DNA of 64,000 bases from Alkalihalobacillus sp. FSL W8-0930 (lineage in GTDB: Bacteria > Bacillota > Bacilli > Bacillales > Bacillaceae_D), in contig CP150183.1 of NCBI GenBank assembly GCA_037965595.1, forward strand, positions 372,001 through 436,000, in the 5' to 3' direction. Under the pieces are notes generated by a model. That model did no database searches. It saw only the letters and a program-made list of their open reading frames with translations, and was not told the origin of the DNA. Shown one piece after another: positions 1-8,130 of the stretch (positions are counted from its first letter, which is position 1; every line of letters begins with the position of its first letter). The translations under genes were made by a program, and so were the position numbers.

Positions 1-276
1 CTGACTCAAGCGAAAGCCACCATAAGCATGAGCCGAAAAGGCGATCCTTATGACAATGCGTGTATTGAATCGTTTCACGCAACCATTAAAAGAGAACTTA
101 TTTATCGCTTTCGATTTCAAACAAGAAACGAGGCGATGAAATCTATTCATCATTATATTTATAGTCGATACAATGAAACGAGAAGGCATTCCACTTTGAA
201 CTATCAATCCCCGAACCAATTTGAGAGAACCTATGCCAAAAGGATTAATCATGACTCGCAAAAAACAATTAGTTAG
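1..276 (+). CDS. IS3-family transposase (OrfB) C-terminal fragment
   Basis: The reading frame is open from base 1, so the gene starts upstream of the window. The visible part has the IS3 OrfB signature: MSRKGDPYDNACIESF, with the last catalytic acidic residue of the DDE integrase core in the NACIESF segment, followed by the YNETRRHSTLNYQSP motif typical of the IS150 subgroup. It would catalyse strand transfer of the element. Whether the copy is intact cannot be judged from the fragment. The stop codon at 274-276 lies about 120 bases inside the element end, as expected. Confidence 0.9.
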   Translation: MTQAKATISMSRKGDPYDNACIESFHATIKRELIYRFRFQTRNEAMKSIHHYIYSRYNETRRHSTLNYQSPNQFERTYAKRINHDSQKTIS

Positions 277-398
277 ACAAAAGTAAGTTATCCCCCGACT
301 TTTAGATAAGATCTCATCTGTCGAGGTAGAGCCAGTAATGTAGGCTTTGAGAGAAATCACTCTTACTTTTTAGTGTCCACTTTCTTGACAGAAGACCA
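1..398 (+). mobile_element. Right end of an IS3-family insertion sequence (truncated by window edge)
   Basis: The first 276 bases encode the C-terminus of an IS3-type transposase. About 120 bases of non-coding sequence follow and end in TGTCCACTTTCTTGACAG and a CCA near 396-398, which resembles the CA-ended terminal inverted repeat of IS3/IS150-type elements. The exact right border is inferred because the left repeat lies outside the window. Confidence 0.6.
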
Positions 399-408
399 CG
401 CGGACCCG

Positions 409-590
409 TTAGCAAGAGCTTCATCCATTATACTAAGAGCAGAGAGGGGTCCACCAAGAACGAGGGCTCAATACTAAGAAAAGTAAGCCCCTTACCAAGC
501 ACCTATAGCAAGACCCCCGCGAACCATTACCAAGACCCATCCGCAGCTTAGCAAGACCTTTCCTCGCTCAACCAAGAACTAAGAGGTTTA
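409..590. repeat. Degenerate ~20-bp repeat run with CAAGA core
   Basis: Between the IS end and the next gene, the motif (T)TANCAAGACC or ACCAAGAAC recurs about every 20-22 bases (for example near 411, 463, 509, 528, 552 and 580). Pyrimidine-rich spacers separate the cores. No open frame spans it. The copies are too diverged for a simple tandem repeat. Confidence 0.5.
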
Positions 591-656
591 TAAATCATTT
601 CCAGTATGTTAAATTCGATGTATCCTAATTTCCATATAAAGGAGGTGGGGCTACTT

Positions 657-866
657 ATGAGACTTCTCAAAAATCGTTATATCAAGTTTTTCCCGATAGC
701 CTATCTAGTATATTTTGTTAATAGTTTACTATGGAAAATGTGGAGGGGGGAGCCACTAAATATTCAAGGTACACTTTCCGAAACATTTTTCTATTCGCTC
801 TTTTTTATTGGTTTCATGTGGTTTTTCGAATGGGCAAAACCACCTCCAAGAAAAGAAGACCCCTAA
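657..866 (+). CDS. Small hypothetical membrane protein (69 aa)
   Basis: I do not recognise the family. The start at 657 is chosen because AAAGGAGGTG at 638-647 is placed correctly for it; an upstream ATG at 606 has no such site. The protein has a basic N-terminus (MRLLKNRYIK), two hydrophobic segments at about residues 11-24 and 43-58, and a charged proline-rich tail (KPPPRKEDP). It therefore probably spans the membrane twice. The last codons form part of a convergent terminator shared with the gene at 899. It stands alone between the repeats and that gene. Confidence 0.7.
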   Translation: MRLLKNRYIKFFPIAYLVYFVNSLLWKMWRGEPLNIQGTLSETFFYSLFFIGFMWFFEWAKPPPRKEDP

Positions 867-889
867 CCTCGCAAAAGGTAGGGGTCTTC
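855..889. terminator. Convergent bidirectional terminator
   Basis: GAAGACCCCTAACCT (855-869) pairs with AGGTAGGGGTCTTC (876-889). On the minus strand the stem is followed by TTTTCTT, so it mainly terminates the methionine-synthase-like gene. It also overlaps the stop codon of the plus-strand small membrane protein. Confidence 0.75.
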
Positions 890-898
890 CATATATCC

Positions 899-1990
899 CT
901 AGCCTAAAAGCTCTTTAGAAAGGTCTACAACATATTTTAGTTTTTCCCACTGTTCTTCTTCTGTCAAAATGTTTCCGTGGTGAGTGGAGGCAAAGCCGCA
1001 TTGTGGGCTTAGGCAGATTTGATCAGCGGATACGTATTGTTTGGCTTCTTCTAGTCGTGCTTTAATTGTTTCTTTATCTTCTAGCTTACCGTGCTTTGAT
1101 GTGAATAAGCCAAGTACGACTTGTGGTCCGCCGTTTGGAATGTGCTCTAATGGCTCAAAATCTCCAGAGCGATCATCGTCGTATTCTAAAAAGAATCCGT
1201 CTACTTTTTCTTTCGCAAATAAGGTTGGAGCAATCTTCGCATAGCTGCCTTCGAATGCCCAGTTTGAACGATAGTTTCCACGGCACAGATGTGTTGTGAT
1301 CACTAGATCTTCTGGCTTATCTGCGAGGACGCTGTTAATGACGTGCAATGCTAGATCAATTAACTCCTGGCGATTTAGACCACTGTCATTAAACGGAATG
1401 TGCTCTGAGTTTAAGCCGGCAATGTACACATCATCTAATTGAAGGTAACGGCAGCCTGCATCGTAAAAAGCCTGAACCGCGTCACGGTATGTTTGGATGA
1501 CATCATTTGTGAAATCATCTAGATTTGGATAGATCTCTACATTGCGAATGCCTGCATTAAATAATTGATTGGGACTCGGAATGGTCTGCTTCGCTACTGC
1601 ACGATCGCCAACAATCTCCTTGAACTCAATAAATTCTTTAACGTGTGGATGGTCTGGATTAAATGAAATTTTTCCTGTTGCACGTACATCGTATGCTTCC
1701 GTTTCTTCTCCTTTAAACTTATACCCGTGTTCTGGAACGTAGCCCTCTACACCTGTTAAGTGCTCTAGGAAATCGGTGTGCCAGAATCTGCGTCTGAATT
1801 CTCCGTCTGTAACAGCTTCAAGGCCCACTTCTATTTGCTTATCAACCGCTCTTTTGATTTCAGTTGTTTCGATGTCGTAAAGCTCCTGTGCTGTGATTGT
1901 GCCTTCTTTGAAATCTTTTCTCGCTTGATGAATGCTTTCTGGGCGTAATAGACTTCCTACGTGGTCTGCTTTGAACGGTGCGTTTGTCAT
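899..1990 (-). CDS. MetE-like cobalamin-independent methionine synthase family protein (YxjG/YxjH type)
   Basis: At 363 aa the protein corresponds to the C-terminal catalytic half of MetE and matches the short YxjG/YxjH family of Bacillus. Visible features are the N-terminal DHVGSLLRP, TDGEFRRRFW, the QLDDV segment around residue 185, and THLCRGN with LSPQCGF near residues 235 and 330, which supply the His and Cys zinc ligands. The family uses a methyl donor, probably methyltetrahydrofolate or another methylated compound, to make methionine from homocysteine. The upstream SAM-I riboswitch and terminator show control by S-adenosylmethionine, which supports a methionine-supply role. The exact methyl donor of this short class is uncertain. 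Confidence 0.9.
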   Translation of the reverse strand: MTNAPFKADHVGSLLRPESIHQARKDFKEGTITAQELYDIETTEIKRAVDKQIEVGLEAVTDGEFRRRFWHTDFLEHLTGVEGYVPEHGYKFKGEETEAYDVRATGKISFNPDHPHVKEFIEFKEIVGDRAVAKQTIPSPNQLFNAGIRNVEIYPNLDDFTNDVIQTYRDAVQAFYDAGCRYLQLDDVYIAGLNSEHIPFNDSGLNRQELIDLALHVINSVLADKPEDLVITTHLCRGNYRSNWAFEGSYAKIAPTLFAKEKVDGFFLEYDDDRSGDFEPLEHIPNGGPQVVLGLFTSKHGKLEDKETIKARLEEAKQYVSADQICLSPQCGFASTHHGNILTEEEQWEKLKYVVDLSKELLG

Positions 1991-2030
1991 GGTTTTCTCT
2001 CCCCAATTCTCTCTATTTTTTTCTACTAAA

Positions 2031-2061
2031 AAACCCCTCTTCAGTTATAAGAAGAGGGGTT
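2031..2061 (-). terminator. Riboswitch-controlled intrinsic terminator
   Basis: On the minus strand AACCCCTCTTC pairs with GAAGAGGGGTT and is followed by a T-run. It sits between the SAM-I aptamer and the start codon at 1990, where S-box expression platforms normally place their attenuator. Confidence 0.9.
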
Positions 2062-2084
2062 CGAGTATCTATTAATCGACTGCT

Positions 2085-2190
2085 CTTCTTATCTTTGTAG
2101 TATCGCAACTACAGGAATTGGCACAGTTCTTGAATTAAGTCTGTTGCCGAGGTTTCAAAGGGCCATTCCCTCCACCTCTCTGGATAAGAA
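2085..2190 (-). promoter_or_regulatory. SAM-I (S-box) riboswitch
   Basis: Read on the minus strand, the sequence has the S-box landmarks in order: P1 strand TTCTTATCCAGAG, GGTGGAGGGA, TGGCCC, CCTCGGCAACA, GTGCCAATTCCTG, and a closing GATAAGAAG. Together with the downstream terminator, it should stop transcription of the methionine-synthase-like gene when SAM is plentiful. Confidence 0.95.
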
Positions 2191-2218
2191 ACAATTACAT
2201 TATTCAGTTAATATATTG

Positions 2219-2248
2219 ACTATACGACTTTTAGTCGAATGTTGTCAA
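2219..2248 (-). promoter_or_regulatory. Sigma-A promoter of the S-box gene
   Basis: On the minus strand TTGACA (2243-2248) and TATAGT (2219-2224) are separated by 18 bases, with the riboswitch starting about 30 bases downstream. The spacer and -35 flank contain the inverted repeat CGACTnAAAGTCG. Confidence 0.8.
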
Positions 2249-2261
2249 TATGTTATTTATA

Positions 2262-2969
2262 TTATGAATCTTTACCCATTGAGAATCCTTCAAATAAAAA
2301 TCCTCCAAGTGGTTTATAGATATCGTTGGCAAATTGAATAAATGGCTCTTTATTTTCATCACGATAAAATGCGTCTAATGACTCGAAAAAGGCATCAGCT
2401 AGCTCTTTATCGTACGCATAAAAGGCCCTTGATAAACCTTTTCCTCTACCTGACCATTGATTATTTAACCGTAAGATAAAATCAGGTAACTCAAGTGACA
2501 ATTGATTCAATGTGATCAGGGATTCTTGTTTATGTTTCGCATCACAAAAATCATCGACTAAGTCTCCTATAAAGTATCTGGATGCATTGATATAGGCTGT
2601 GTTCAAAGGGAGAGGACCGTCCGAGACATGTCTATTTGCAGCATCCAAAATAGCACTATACGACTCATGTTCTTTGAGTAAAATTCCTTCTTTTATCATG
2701 TTCCCTAAAATGGGTCGACCAATTTCTTTTTCCCGCTTGAAATCTTCTACATAAGAGTGTTGATTATGGATAAAGGCTTCCACTCGTTTTCCCTCATATG
2801 TAAAGCTCTCTCTATATGGAGGTAGTTGTTCATCAAATATAACAAGATCTAAATCAGACGTAGGTGTTTCCTCTCCTCTAGAAGCACTGCCAGCAAGTAT
2901 AGCCGATTGACAGGATGGAAAGATTTGATCGACAAACGATTTGGCGGTCTGTTGAGCGTGGCTGGGCAT
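2262..2969 (-). CDS. Nucleotidyltransferase-domain protein
   Basis: The protein carries the Pol-beta-type nucleotidyltransferase signature GSASRGEETPTSDLDL at residues 27-42, with the two metal-binding aspartates in DLD. Such proteins transfer a nucleotide to a small molecule, nucleic acid or protein; the substrate here is unknown. The start at 2969 is chosen because AAAGGAG at 2978-2984 precedes it. An alternative ATG at 3038 overlaps the upstream stop as ATGA but lacks a good ribosome site. At about 235 aa it is longer than minimal MNT enzymes, with a helical C-terminal part. It is probably co-transcribed with the dehydrogenase upstream. Confidence 0.8.
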   Translation of the reverse strand: MPSHAQQTAKSFVDQIFPSCQSAILAGSASRGEETPTSDLDLVIFDEQLPPYRESFTYEGKRVEAFIHNQHSYVEDFKREKEIGRPILGNMIKEGILLKEHESYSAILDAANRHVSDGPLPLNTAYINASRYFIGDLVDDFCDAKHKQESLITLNQLSLELPDFILRLNNQWSGRGKGLSRAFYAYDKELADAFFESLDAFYRDENKEPFIQFANDIYKPLGGFLFEGFSMGKDS

Positions 2970-3034
2970 AGTGTGTTCTCCTTTAATTGGAATTAATTCC
3001 ATCATATCAAACCCAACCACACAAATCCTACCAT

Positions 3035-4195
3035 TCATCTCGAATCAAACTCTCGCCCTGTGGTGATCTCTTCTGTGTCAAAACGGTCGACCGTGTTTGT
3101 TTTTTCATAGAAATAGGTTGTGTTTTTTAAGATGCTTTCTTTTGTATAAAAGGTGTCACCAGGCTGTATGGGAAGCGTAACAGTCCTTTTCTCACTGGCA
3201 GATTTATAGATGGCTGTGATAAGTTCGAGTGTGCTTCTTCCTTGATAGCCGTCTACTAATACTGGAGCATCCTCTTTAATCGCGGTAAGCATGTTATGAA
3301 TCTGTCCAACATGTGCAGTGTGTTCTAGCTCTGGTAGTTGGTCAAAATACGAGGAGATCTCTTGTTCTGTGTTCAAATCTTTCACCGGAAAACCATTGGA
3401 TGCGGAAGTGGAGGCGTGGATACGCCAAGGCACGGAGATGCGAGCTTTCTCGCCTTGGAAGACAAGCTGCTGCTCTTCTCCATGGTGAACAACTGAGCTT
3501 GTTACTTGTGCAATTGAACCATCATCATATTTAAGAAGAGCCACGGAAAGGTCCTCGATTTCTGCGTTGTCATGGGCCGTGTTACTCATGATGGCCGTCA
3601 CTTCCTTGGGCATTCCATTCATCCATTGCAAAAGGTCGATATGATGCACTGCATGGTTTAACGTACAGCCTCCGCCTTCGTTTGCCCACGTTCCACGCCA
3701 CCAAAGGTCATAATAGCAATGACCACGCCACCAATAGGAATCGACTTGACTGTGAAGGACTTTTCCAATTTTCTTTTCTTCTAAAAGTTGTTTGACCTTC
3801 ATCATGGGTGTGAGGAAACGATTTTGAGCAATGACAGAAAGGATTCGGTTGTATTTCTTTGATGCACTCAGAATTTGATCACACTCTTCTAGTGAGGAAG
3901 CCATTGGTTTTTCAATTAATACATGTTTTCCAGATTCCATTAATCTGACAGCGAGCGGGGCATGAGTGGAGGGGGGAGTACATATCGACACAAGGTTAAT
4001 CTCAGGATCGAGACAAATGGCTTCGACATCTTTTACAGTGGCATCAATGAGTCCGTACTCTTCTATCTTTTCTTGTGCTTTAGGTAGGTCCAGGTCACTT
4101 AGTGCAGTAATGGTACAAAGGTTAGGAAACGCTTGATAGGCTTTAATATGAGCAGGGCTAATGGCACCTGTTCCGATCACAGCTACTCGGATCAA
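3035..4195 (-). CDS. Gfo/Idh/MocA family oxidoreductase
   Basis: This NAD(P)-dependent dehydrogenase of sugars or cyclitols has the Rossmann motif VIGTGAISPAH at residues 6-16. The family EKPMA motif follows at about residues 95-99, and the conserved GGGCTLNHAVHHIDLLQW segment carries the catalytic Asp/His pair. It starts with TTG; AAGGAG sits 6-8 bases upstream. A cre-like box overlaps the leader, suggesting catabolite repression. The substrate cannot be deduced. The stop overlaps a possible start of the nucleotidyltransferase gene, so the two probably form a unit. Confidence 0.88.
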   Translation of the reverse strand: MIRVAVIGTGAISPAHIKAYQAFPNLCTITALSDLDLPKAQEKIEEYGLIDATVKDVEAICLDPEINLVSICTPPSTHAPLAVRLMESGKHVLIEKPMASSLEECDQILSASKKYNRILSVIAQNRFLTPMMKVKQLLEEKKIGKVLHSQVDSYWWRGHCYYDLWWRGTWANEGGGCTLNHAVHHIDLLQWMNGMPKEVTAIMSNTAHDNAEIEDLSVALLKYDDGSIAQVTSSVVHHGEEQQLVFQGEKARISVPWRIHASTSASNGFPVKDLNTEQEISSYFDQLPELEHTAHVGQIHNMLTAIKEDAPVLVDGYQGRSTLELITAIYKSASEKRTVTLPIQPGDTFYTKESILKNTTYFYEKTNTVDRFDTEEITTGREFDSR

Positions 4196-4212
4196 ACAAT
4201 CAACTCCTTTTT

Positions 4213-4228
4213 AATAAAGCGCTTACTT
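4213..4228 (-). promoter_or_regulatory. Candidate cre (CcpA) site
   Basis: The minus strand reads AAGTAAGCGCTTTATT, close to the Bacillus cre core TGNAANCGNTNNCA around a palindromic AGCGCT. It lies directly upstream of the ribosome site of the Gfo/Idh/MocA gene. The match is imperfect at the ends. Confidence 0.5.
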
Positions 4229-4419
4229 TACCCAAAGCGTATGGGTTACTCATGCTAGAGTCAACATCATTCATTTAAGAGGACTATCCTGTATCATTTG
4301 AACCCAAAATGAAGCACTTAGAGATAAATGGAATTCATCCTTTAGAAAAGTAGGAAAAGCCTCTATACTAAATATAGGTACCTGCACAAGAATGATTGAT
4401 AAGGGTAGAGGTGAAGCGC

Positions 4420-5061
4420 TTGAGAATTGTGTACAGTGCATTAATCATTATTGGGTTAACGATGACAGGATACTTTGGTTTCCAATGGATAAATGGAACA
4501 CAGGCAGCAGAACCAGTCAGTCAGGAAGAATTAAAGCAGATAGAAGAGGCAAAAAAGGTAGTTTCTGATTCTGAGGAGAAGGATGTAATAGAAACAGAAA
4601 AAGAGCTACAGGCAGATCCCATCATGAGTGATGAAATCGAGTTATTTGATGTGGGATCGGAAATGTCACGGCTGATCATCCCAAAAATTGAGAAGTCTTA
4701 TAAAACGTATTGGGGCGCAGATGATGCGACTTTGAAACAAGGAGTTGGAATGTACGTTAGTCAATGGACGACGACGCCCGATCAGAAACGCCATACGGTA
4801 GTAAGTGGACATCGTGATACGGTCTTTTCTGAATTAGGAACACTTAACGAGGGCGATGTACTGTACTTGGAATACGAAGGACAACGGTATGAATACGAAA
4901 TTGCAGAGATTTGGATTACAGATGCAGATGATCGGACGGTAATTGTCGATAAGGACGAGGCCACGTTGACACTTACAACTTGTTATCCATTTGAGTTTTT
5001 AGGGAGCGCCCCTGACCGGTATATCATTCAATCAAAGCTAATAGGACAGACAGAGTTATAG
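4420..5061 (+). CDS. Class D-like sortase
   Basis: Sortases are membrane-anchored transpeptidases that attach surface proteins to peptidoglycan. The catalytic residues are visible from this start: His131 in SGHRDT, Cys188 in TLTTCYPF and Arg200 in PDRY. An N-terminal hydrophobic segment (residues 4-20) anchors it, followed by an acidic linker rich in E and K. The TTG at 4420 has AGAGGTGA six bases upstream; an earlier TTG at 4396 has no ribosome site. Length (213 aa) fits class D sortases. No LPXTG-type substrate gene is present in the window, so its client lies elsewhere. Confidence 0.88.
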   Translation: MRIVYSALIIIGLTMTGYFGFQWINGTQAAEPVSQEELKQIEEAKKVVSDSEEKDVIETEKELQADPIMSDEIELFDVGSEMSRLIIPKIEKSYKTYWGADDATLKQGVGMYVSQWTTTPDQKRHTVVSGHRDTVFSELGTLNEGDVLYLEYEGQRYEYEIAEIWITDADDRTVIVDKDEATLTLTTCYPFEFLGSAPDRYIIQSKLIGQTEL

Positions 5062-5127
5062 GATGCGATTATAAATTCTTGAAACCTTTTTTATCCAATC
5101 TCGTAAATGGGCTTAGGAGGGATCGTT

Positions 5128-5361
5128 ATGAAGAAACTAATTGTATTTGTACTGAGCTTCTGCACTTTATTTATTGTTTTTCAGATCGTGTCAGGATGGG
5201 CTTTGACATGGATGGACACACCTTCGCATACGATATCAGGGGGAGCGTCTACTGTTGAATTTGGAATGGTGAGCCTTCCGTTATGGTTTTCATTAGCAGC
5301 TGCAATTGGGGCGTACTTCATCTCTAACAAAATTCGTACTCGTCAACAAACAGCTCACTAA
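5128..5361 (+). CDS. Small membrane protein, sortase neighbour (77 aa)
   Basis: No family is recognised. The protein begins MKKLIVFVLSFCTLF, a hydrophobic segment that may be a signal or first membrane helix. A second helix at about residues 50-66 (PLWFSLAAAIGAYF) precedes a basic, glutamine-rich tail. The start is set by TTAGGAGGG just upstream. It lies 66 bases after the sortase and 11 bases before another mini membrane protein, so the three are likely one transcript. Confidence 0.7.
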   Translation: MKKLIVFVLSFCTLFIVFQIVSGWALTWMDTPSHTISGGASTVEFGMVSLPLWFSLAAAIGAYFISNKIRTRQQTAH

Positions 5362-5372
5362 GGAGAGGTGCC

Positions 5373-5477
5373 ATGTCTATTATGTTAAACACGATGATTT
5401 TGCTTGGTGGCTTACTTGGCTTTGTCTTTATCATAGCGATTGTAGTAGGGATTGTGATTGCATCGAGAAAGAAATGA
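5373..5477 (+). CDS. 34-aa single-pass membrane microprotein
   Basis: The frame ATG TCT ATT ATG to TGA encodes 34 residues: MSIMLNTMIL, then a glycine-containing hydrophobic stretch LLGFVFIIAIVVGIVIA and the basic end SRKK. The ribosome site AAGGAGAGGTG is nearly perfect and well spaced, which argues for real translation despite the small size. It is the last gene of the sortase unit and is followed by a terminator. Function unknown; such single-helix proteins often modulate a membrane partner. Confidence 0.7.
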   Translation: MSIMLNTMILLGGLLGFVFIIAIVVGIVIASRKK

Positions 5478-5507
5478 ACATCTTGGCGTGAAGCCGGATG
5501 TTTTTTT
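5477..5507 (+). terminator. Intrinsic terminator after the sortase unit
   Basis: AACATC (5477-5482) pairs with GATGTT (5497-5502), with partial pairing inside, followed by seven Ts. Confidence 0.7.
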
Positions 5508-5576
5508 ATTTTGCTTGCTTTGTGCTTTCCAATTGTTTACACTTAATATACCCATTAATTCTAGGTAGGTGATTAC

Positions 5577-5906
5577 ATGTTTAATCGTGAATTGCTAAAA
5601 GGAAGTACGTCTTTGCTTGTTCTTCAGCTTTTAGAAAATGAAGATATGTATGGATATCAGCTTGTGAAGGAAATGAAGAAACAAAGTGAAGAGACGCTTG
5701 ATGTAAAGGAAGGGACGCTCTATCCTGCCTTGCATAAGCTTGAAGAAAAGGCGTGTATTAAGTCCTACTGGAAGGAACAAGACAAGGGACCTGCGCGCAA
5801 ATATTACGCGATTACAGATGAGGGAAGGTCTGTTTTATCCTCAAAGACAAAAGAATGGAATTCCTTTGTGAAAATGGTTAATCGGTTTTTGGAGAAGCCA
5901 TTATGA
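5577..5906 (+). CDS. PadR-family transcriptional regulator
   Basis: At 109 aa this is a short PadR-type winged-helix repressor. Family marks are the N-terminal [45 protein letters not shown] and [12 protein letters not shown] motifs (residues 6-34, 42-58, 73-84). The ribosome site AGGTGA precedes the ATG. Its stop overlaps the next gene by four bases (ATGA), a typical coupling of PadR regulators to a HAAS-domain membrane protein they control. Ligands of this class are usually unknown. Confidence 0.92.
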   Translation: MFNRELLKGSTSLLVLQLLENEDMYGYQLVKEMKKQSEETLDVKEGTLYPALHKLEEKACIKSYWKEQDKGPARKYYAITDEGRSVLSSKTKEWNSFVKMVNRFLEKPL

Positions 5907-6532
5907 GCATCGAGTCTTATCTTAACGACTTACGTTTGGAGCTTCATAAGCATCCAAATAGTGAAGACATTATTCTTGAGTGCAAAACAGTTATGGAAGC
6001 GAAGCAGCATGAGCTTATGCTGGCAGGAGAATTGCCGCTTAATGCAGAGAAAATGGCAATAGTAGAATTCGGTAGCCCAAAAGAGGTAGCTTATTCATAT
6101 AATCAAGCTTCCTCAAGCACACATTTTTTAAAATCTATGGTTTCAATTAACTATTCTCTTTTCATAGTAGGAGCATTGCTCACGCTTTTTTACACAACTG
6201 GTTTCACAGATCTAACGAATGTATTCTGGGAACAGTTAGTGCAATGGAAATGGATTATCTTGTTGGCTTATTGCTGGTTACAAGGCTTGATGTATTTCAA
6301 GCACGGGTACTCCTTTGGATTCAAAAGATATCGTGAAAACCGTCAATATGTGTTCGTCGCTTTACTTCCGAATTATCTTTTAATGATGTCGGTTTTATTT
6401 TCCGGAACCTTTAATGCGTGGTTTTCGCCTTTATTAAATCCATCATTTTTGTTTGCATGTATTTTTGCCACCATTGCATTTTATCCAATGAGTCAGTTGG
6501 CTGTACGTATGGGGGTCTTACATTCTATTTAG
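5903..6532 (+). CDS. HAAS/DUF1700-like membrane protein, PadR partner
   Basis: The first 75 residues form a soluble helical domain ([14 protein letters not shown] to [14 protein letters not shown]) typical of HAAS domains that sit next to PadR genes. About four hydrophobic segments follow at roughly residues 83-105, 113-128, 148-168 and 176-198. It is translationally coupled to the PadR gene through an ATGA overlap. It probably works with that regulator in envelope stress or signalling; no enzymatic motif is visible. Confidence 0.75.
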   Translation: MSIESYLNDLRLELHKHPNSEDIILECKTVMEAKQHELMLAGELPLNAEKMAIVEFGSPKEVAYSYNQASSSTHFLKSMVSINYSLFIVGALLTLFYTTGFTDLTNVFWEQLVQWKWIILLAYCWLQGLMYFKHGYSFGFKRYRENRQYVFVALLPNYLLMMSVLFSGTFNAWFSPLLNPSFLFACIFATIAFYPMSQLAVRMGVLHSI

Positions 6533-6545
6533 ACCCCTTTTTTAA
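6512..6545 (+). terminator. Intrinsic terminator of the padR unit
   Basis: GGGGTCT (6512-6518) and AGACCCC (6531-6537) pair and are followed by T6. The left arm lies within the end of the coding region. Confidence 0.85.
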
Positions 6546-6589
6546 TTATATACCTAGTTTTACTATGTAGACAAAGGAGTGCTTACTAA

Positions 6590-7162
6590 ATGATTGGATT
6601 TCTAGCTTTGATTCTGTTCATTATAACAATTCCATTACTACTTGGAATCATCCTTTGGAGACGTTCCAAAGTAATTGCTTTATTCTGTGCCCTACCAACT
6701 CTATTGGTCATTCTTGTCCCTGTTGGCTGGTATGTTTACGCAACGAATGATTACTTTGTAGAAACAACCGACTTAGAGGGTGAGACAGCATTAGGACTAC
6801 AATTGTTTGACACTTATTCTGATGAACGAGTGGAACACCTTGGAACATACCAACTAAGAGATCATGTGGATGATGATACGTATCTTTTAGAATTTAATGA
6901 AGCATGGATAACGATAGATGGGAAGCATGAAATAAGTAGATTAGAGGTGTATAAAGAAGGAGAAGAAACGAGCCGGGGTGTAGCGGTCGGTGATGACTTA
7001 CAGAAAGCAAAAGACCTCTATGGCAACAATTTTGCAAATGATTTTGAGCCTTGTATGGAGAGTTGGATTTTCTACGTAGACCGAGAACGAAAGATGAGGC
7101 TGGAATTTGTATATGATCAAGATGACCGAATTCAGCAAATTCGGTTACTTGCAATGAAATGA
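6590..7162 (+). CDS. Membrane-anchored hypothetical protein (190 aa)
   Basis: No family is recognised. Two hydrophobic helices occupy residues 2-23 and 29-51 (separated by WRRSK). The rest is an extracytoplasmic acidic domain of about 140 residues with beta-type pattern and one Cys (EPCMESWIF). The ribosome site AAAGGAG precedes the ATG at 6590. The gene stands between a terminator and the SRPBCC-DoxX pseudogene and may be monocistronic. Confidence 0.75.
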   Translation: MIGFLALILFIITIPLLLGIILWRRSKVIALFCALPTLLVILVPVGWYVYATNDYFVETTDLEGETALGLQLFDTYSDERVEHLGTYQLRDHVDDDTYLLEFNEAWITIDGKHEISRLEVYKEGEETSRGVAVGDDLQKAKDLYGNNFANDFEPCMESWIFYVDRERKMRLEFVYDQDDRIQQIRLLAMK

Positions 7163-7223
7163 TGTATCCTTTCATAACCAATCCGATTCACGTACAATGA
7201 AACCAAAAAGGAGTTCACTCCAA

Positions 7224-8130
7224 ATGAAGGCTAAACCGATCTATGTTGAACTGCCAATCGAGGCTCCTCTAGAAGAAGTTTGGCAGGCCACTCAAGAGCC
7301 GGAGCGTCATCAGCAATGGGATCTGCGGTTTTCTTCGATTTCCTACTTACCAAAAAAAGAAGGTGAGCCACAGTCCTTCTTGTATGAGACAAAGATTGGA
7401 CTTGGGCTAAGGATAGCTGGGTGGGGAGAGAGTGTAGGAGAGCTTAAAAAGAAACGGATCAAGAACCTCATCCTTACGTTTTGGGACGGACCAGAAAATC
7501 TCTTTAATTCGCGAGGGAAGAGGATATTGGAAGTATGAACAGCAATCTTCCACCACTACATTCCTTACTCAATATGATTACGATGTACGGTATGGCTTTG
7601 TAGGTAGGGTGTTTGATCGATGCTGCTTCCGCCCGTTAATTGGTTGGGCTACGGCATTAAGCTTTGATGTGTTAAAGCGCTCTATTGAGAAGCATGAATC
7701 ACCGAAATGGCAGTTTACACGCTTCTTTTTAAGTATGAGTATGGTTCTATTATTTAGCTTCATTTGGCTTTACCATGGACTTGTTCCTAAGATACTTCTT
7801 AAGCATCCAGATGAGGTCATGATGATTGAGAAAGCATTAGGAATTAGCGGGAATTCAGCCGGTTTCGCTGTAAGTATCGTTGGATTTCTTGAGATATTCT
7901 TAGCTGCTATGTGGCTATTTTACAAGAATAAAAGGCATTTATTTTTCATCCATATGTTCATTTTCCCTTTACTCTTGCTATCAGCCATAATCGTTGCCCC
8001 TCAATCCTTAGGTGATCCGTTTAATCCAGTTACATTTAATGTGGCATTGATGACCTTGTCAGTAGTCGGCTTTTATCTATCTAAAGATCTTCCCACCGCG
8101 AGAACGTGTCGACGCAGGAGGAAAAAGTAA
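7224..8130 (+). pseudogene. SRPBCC-DoxX-like fusion gene interrupted by a frameshift
   Basis: The first part (from ATG 7224 after AAAAAGGAG) encodes an SRPBCC-type lipid-binding fold and runs out of frame after about residue 91 (FWDGPE). The matching continuation SLIREGRGYWKYEQQ begins in another frame at 7501 and runs to 8130. That part contains about four membrane helices of DoxX type. One extra A in the run at 7495-7498 restores the pattern if removed. I read it as one gene of about 300 codons with a one-base insertion, which could also be a sequencing error. The intact layout resembles the yndG-type gene I recall beside a DUF4166 gene in B. subtilis. Confidence 0.75.

Noticed and set aside
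409-590. CRISPR-like appearance of evenly spaced short repeats
   Set aside because: Units are diverged, only about 8-10 bases are shared, spacers are too short and no cas gene is in the window.
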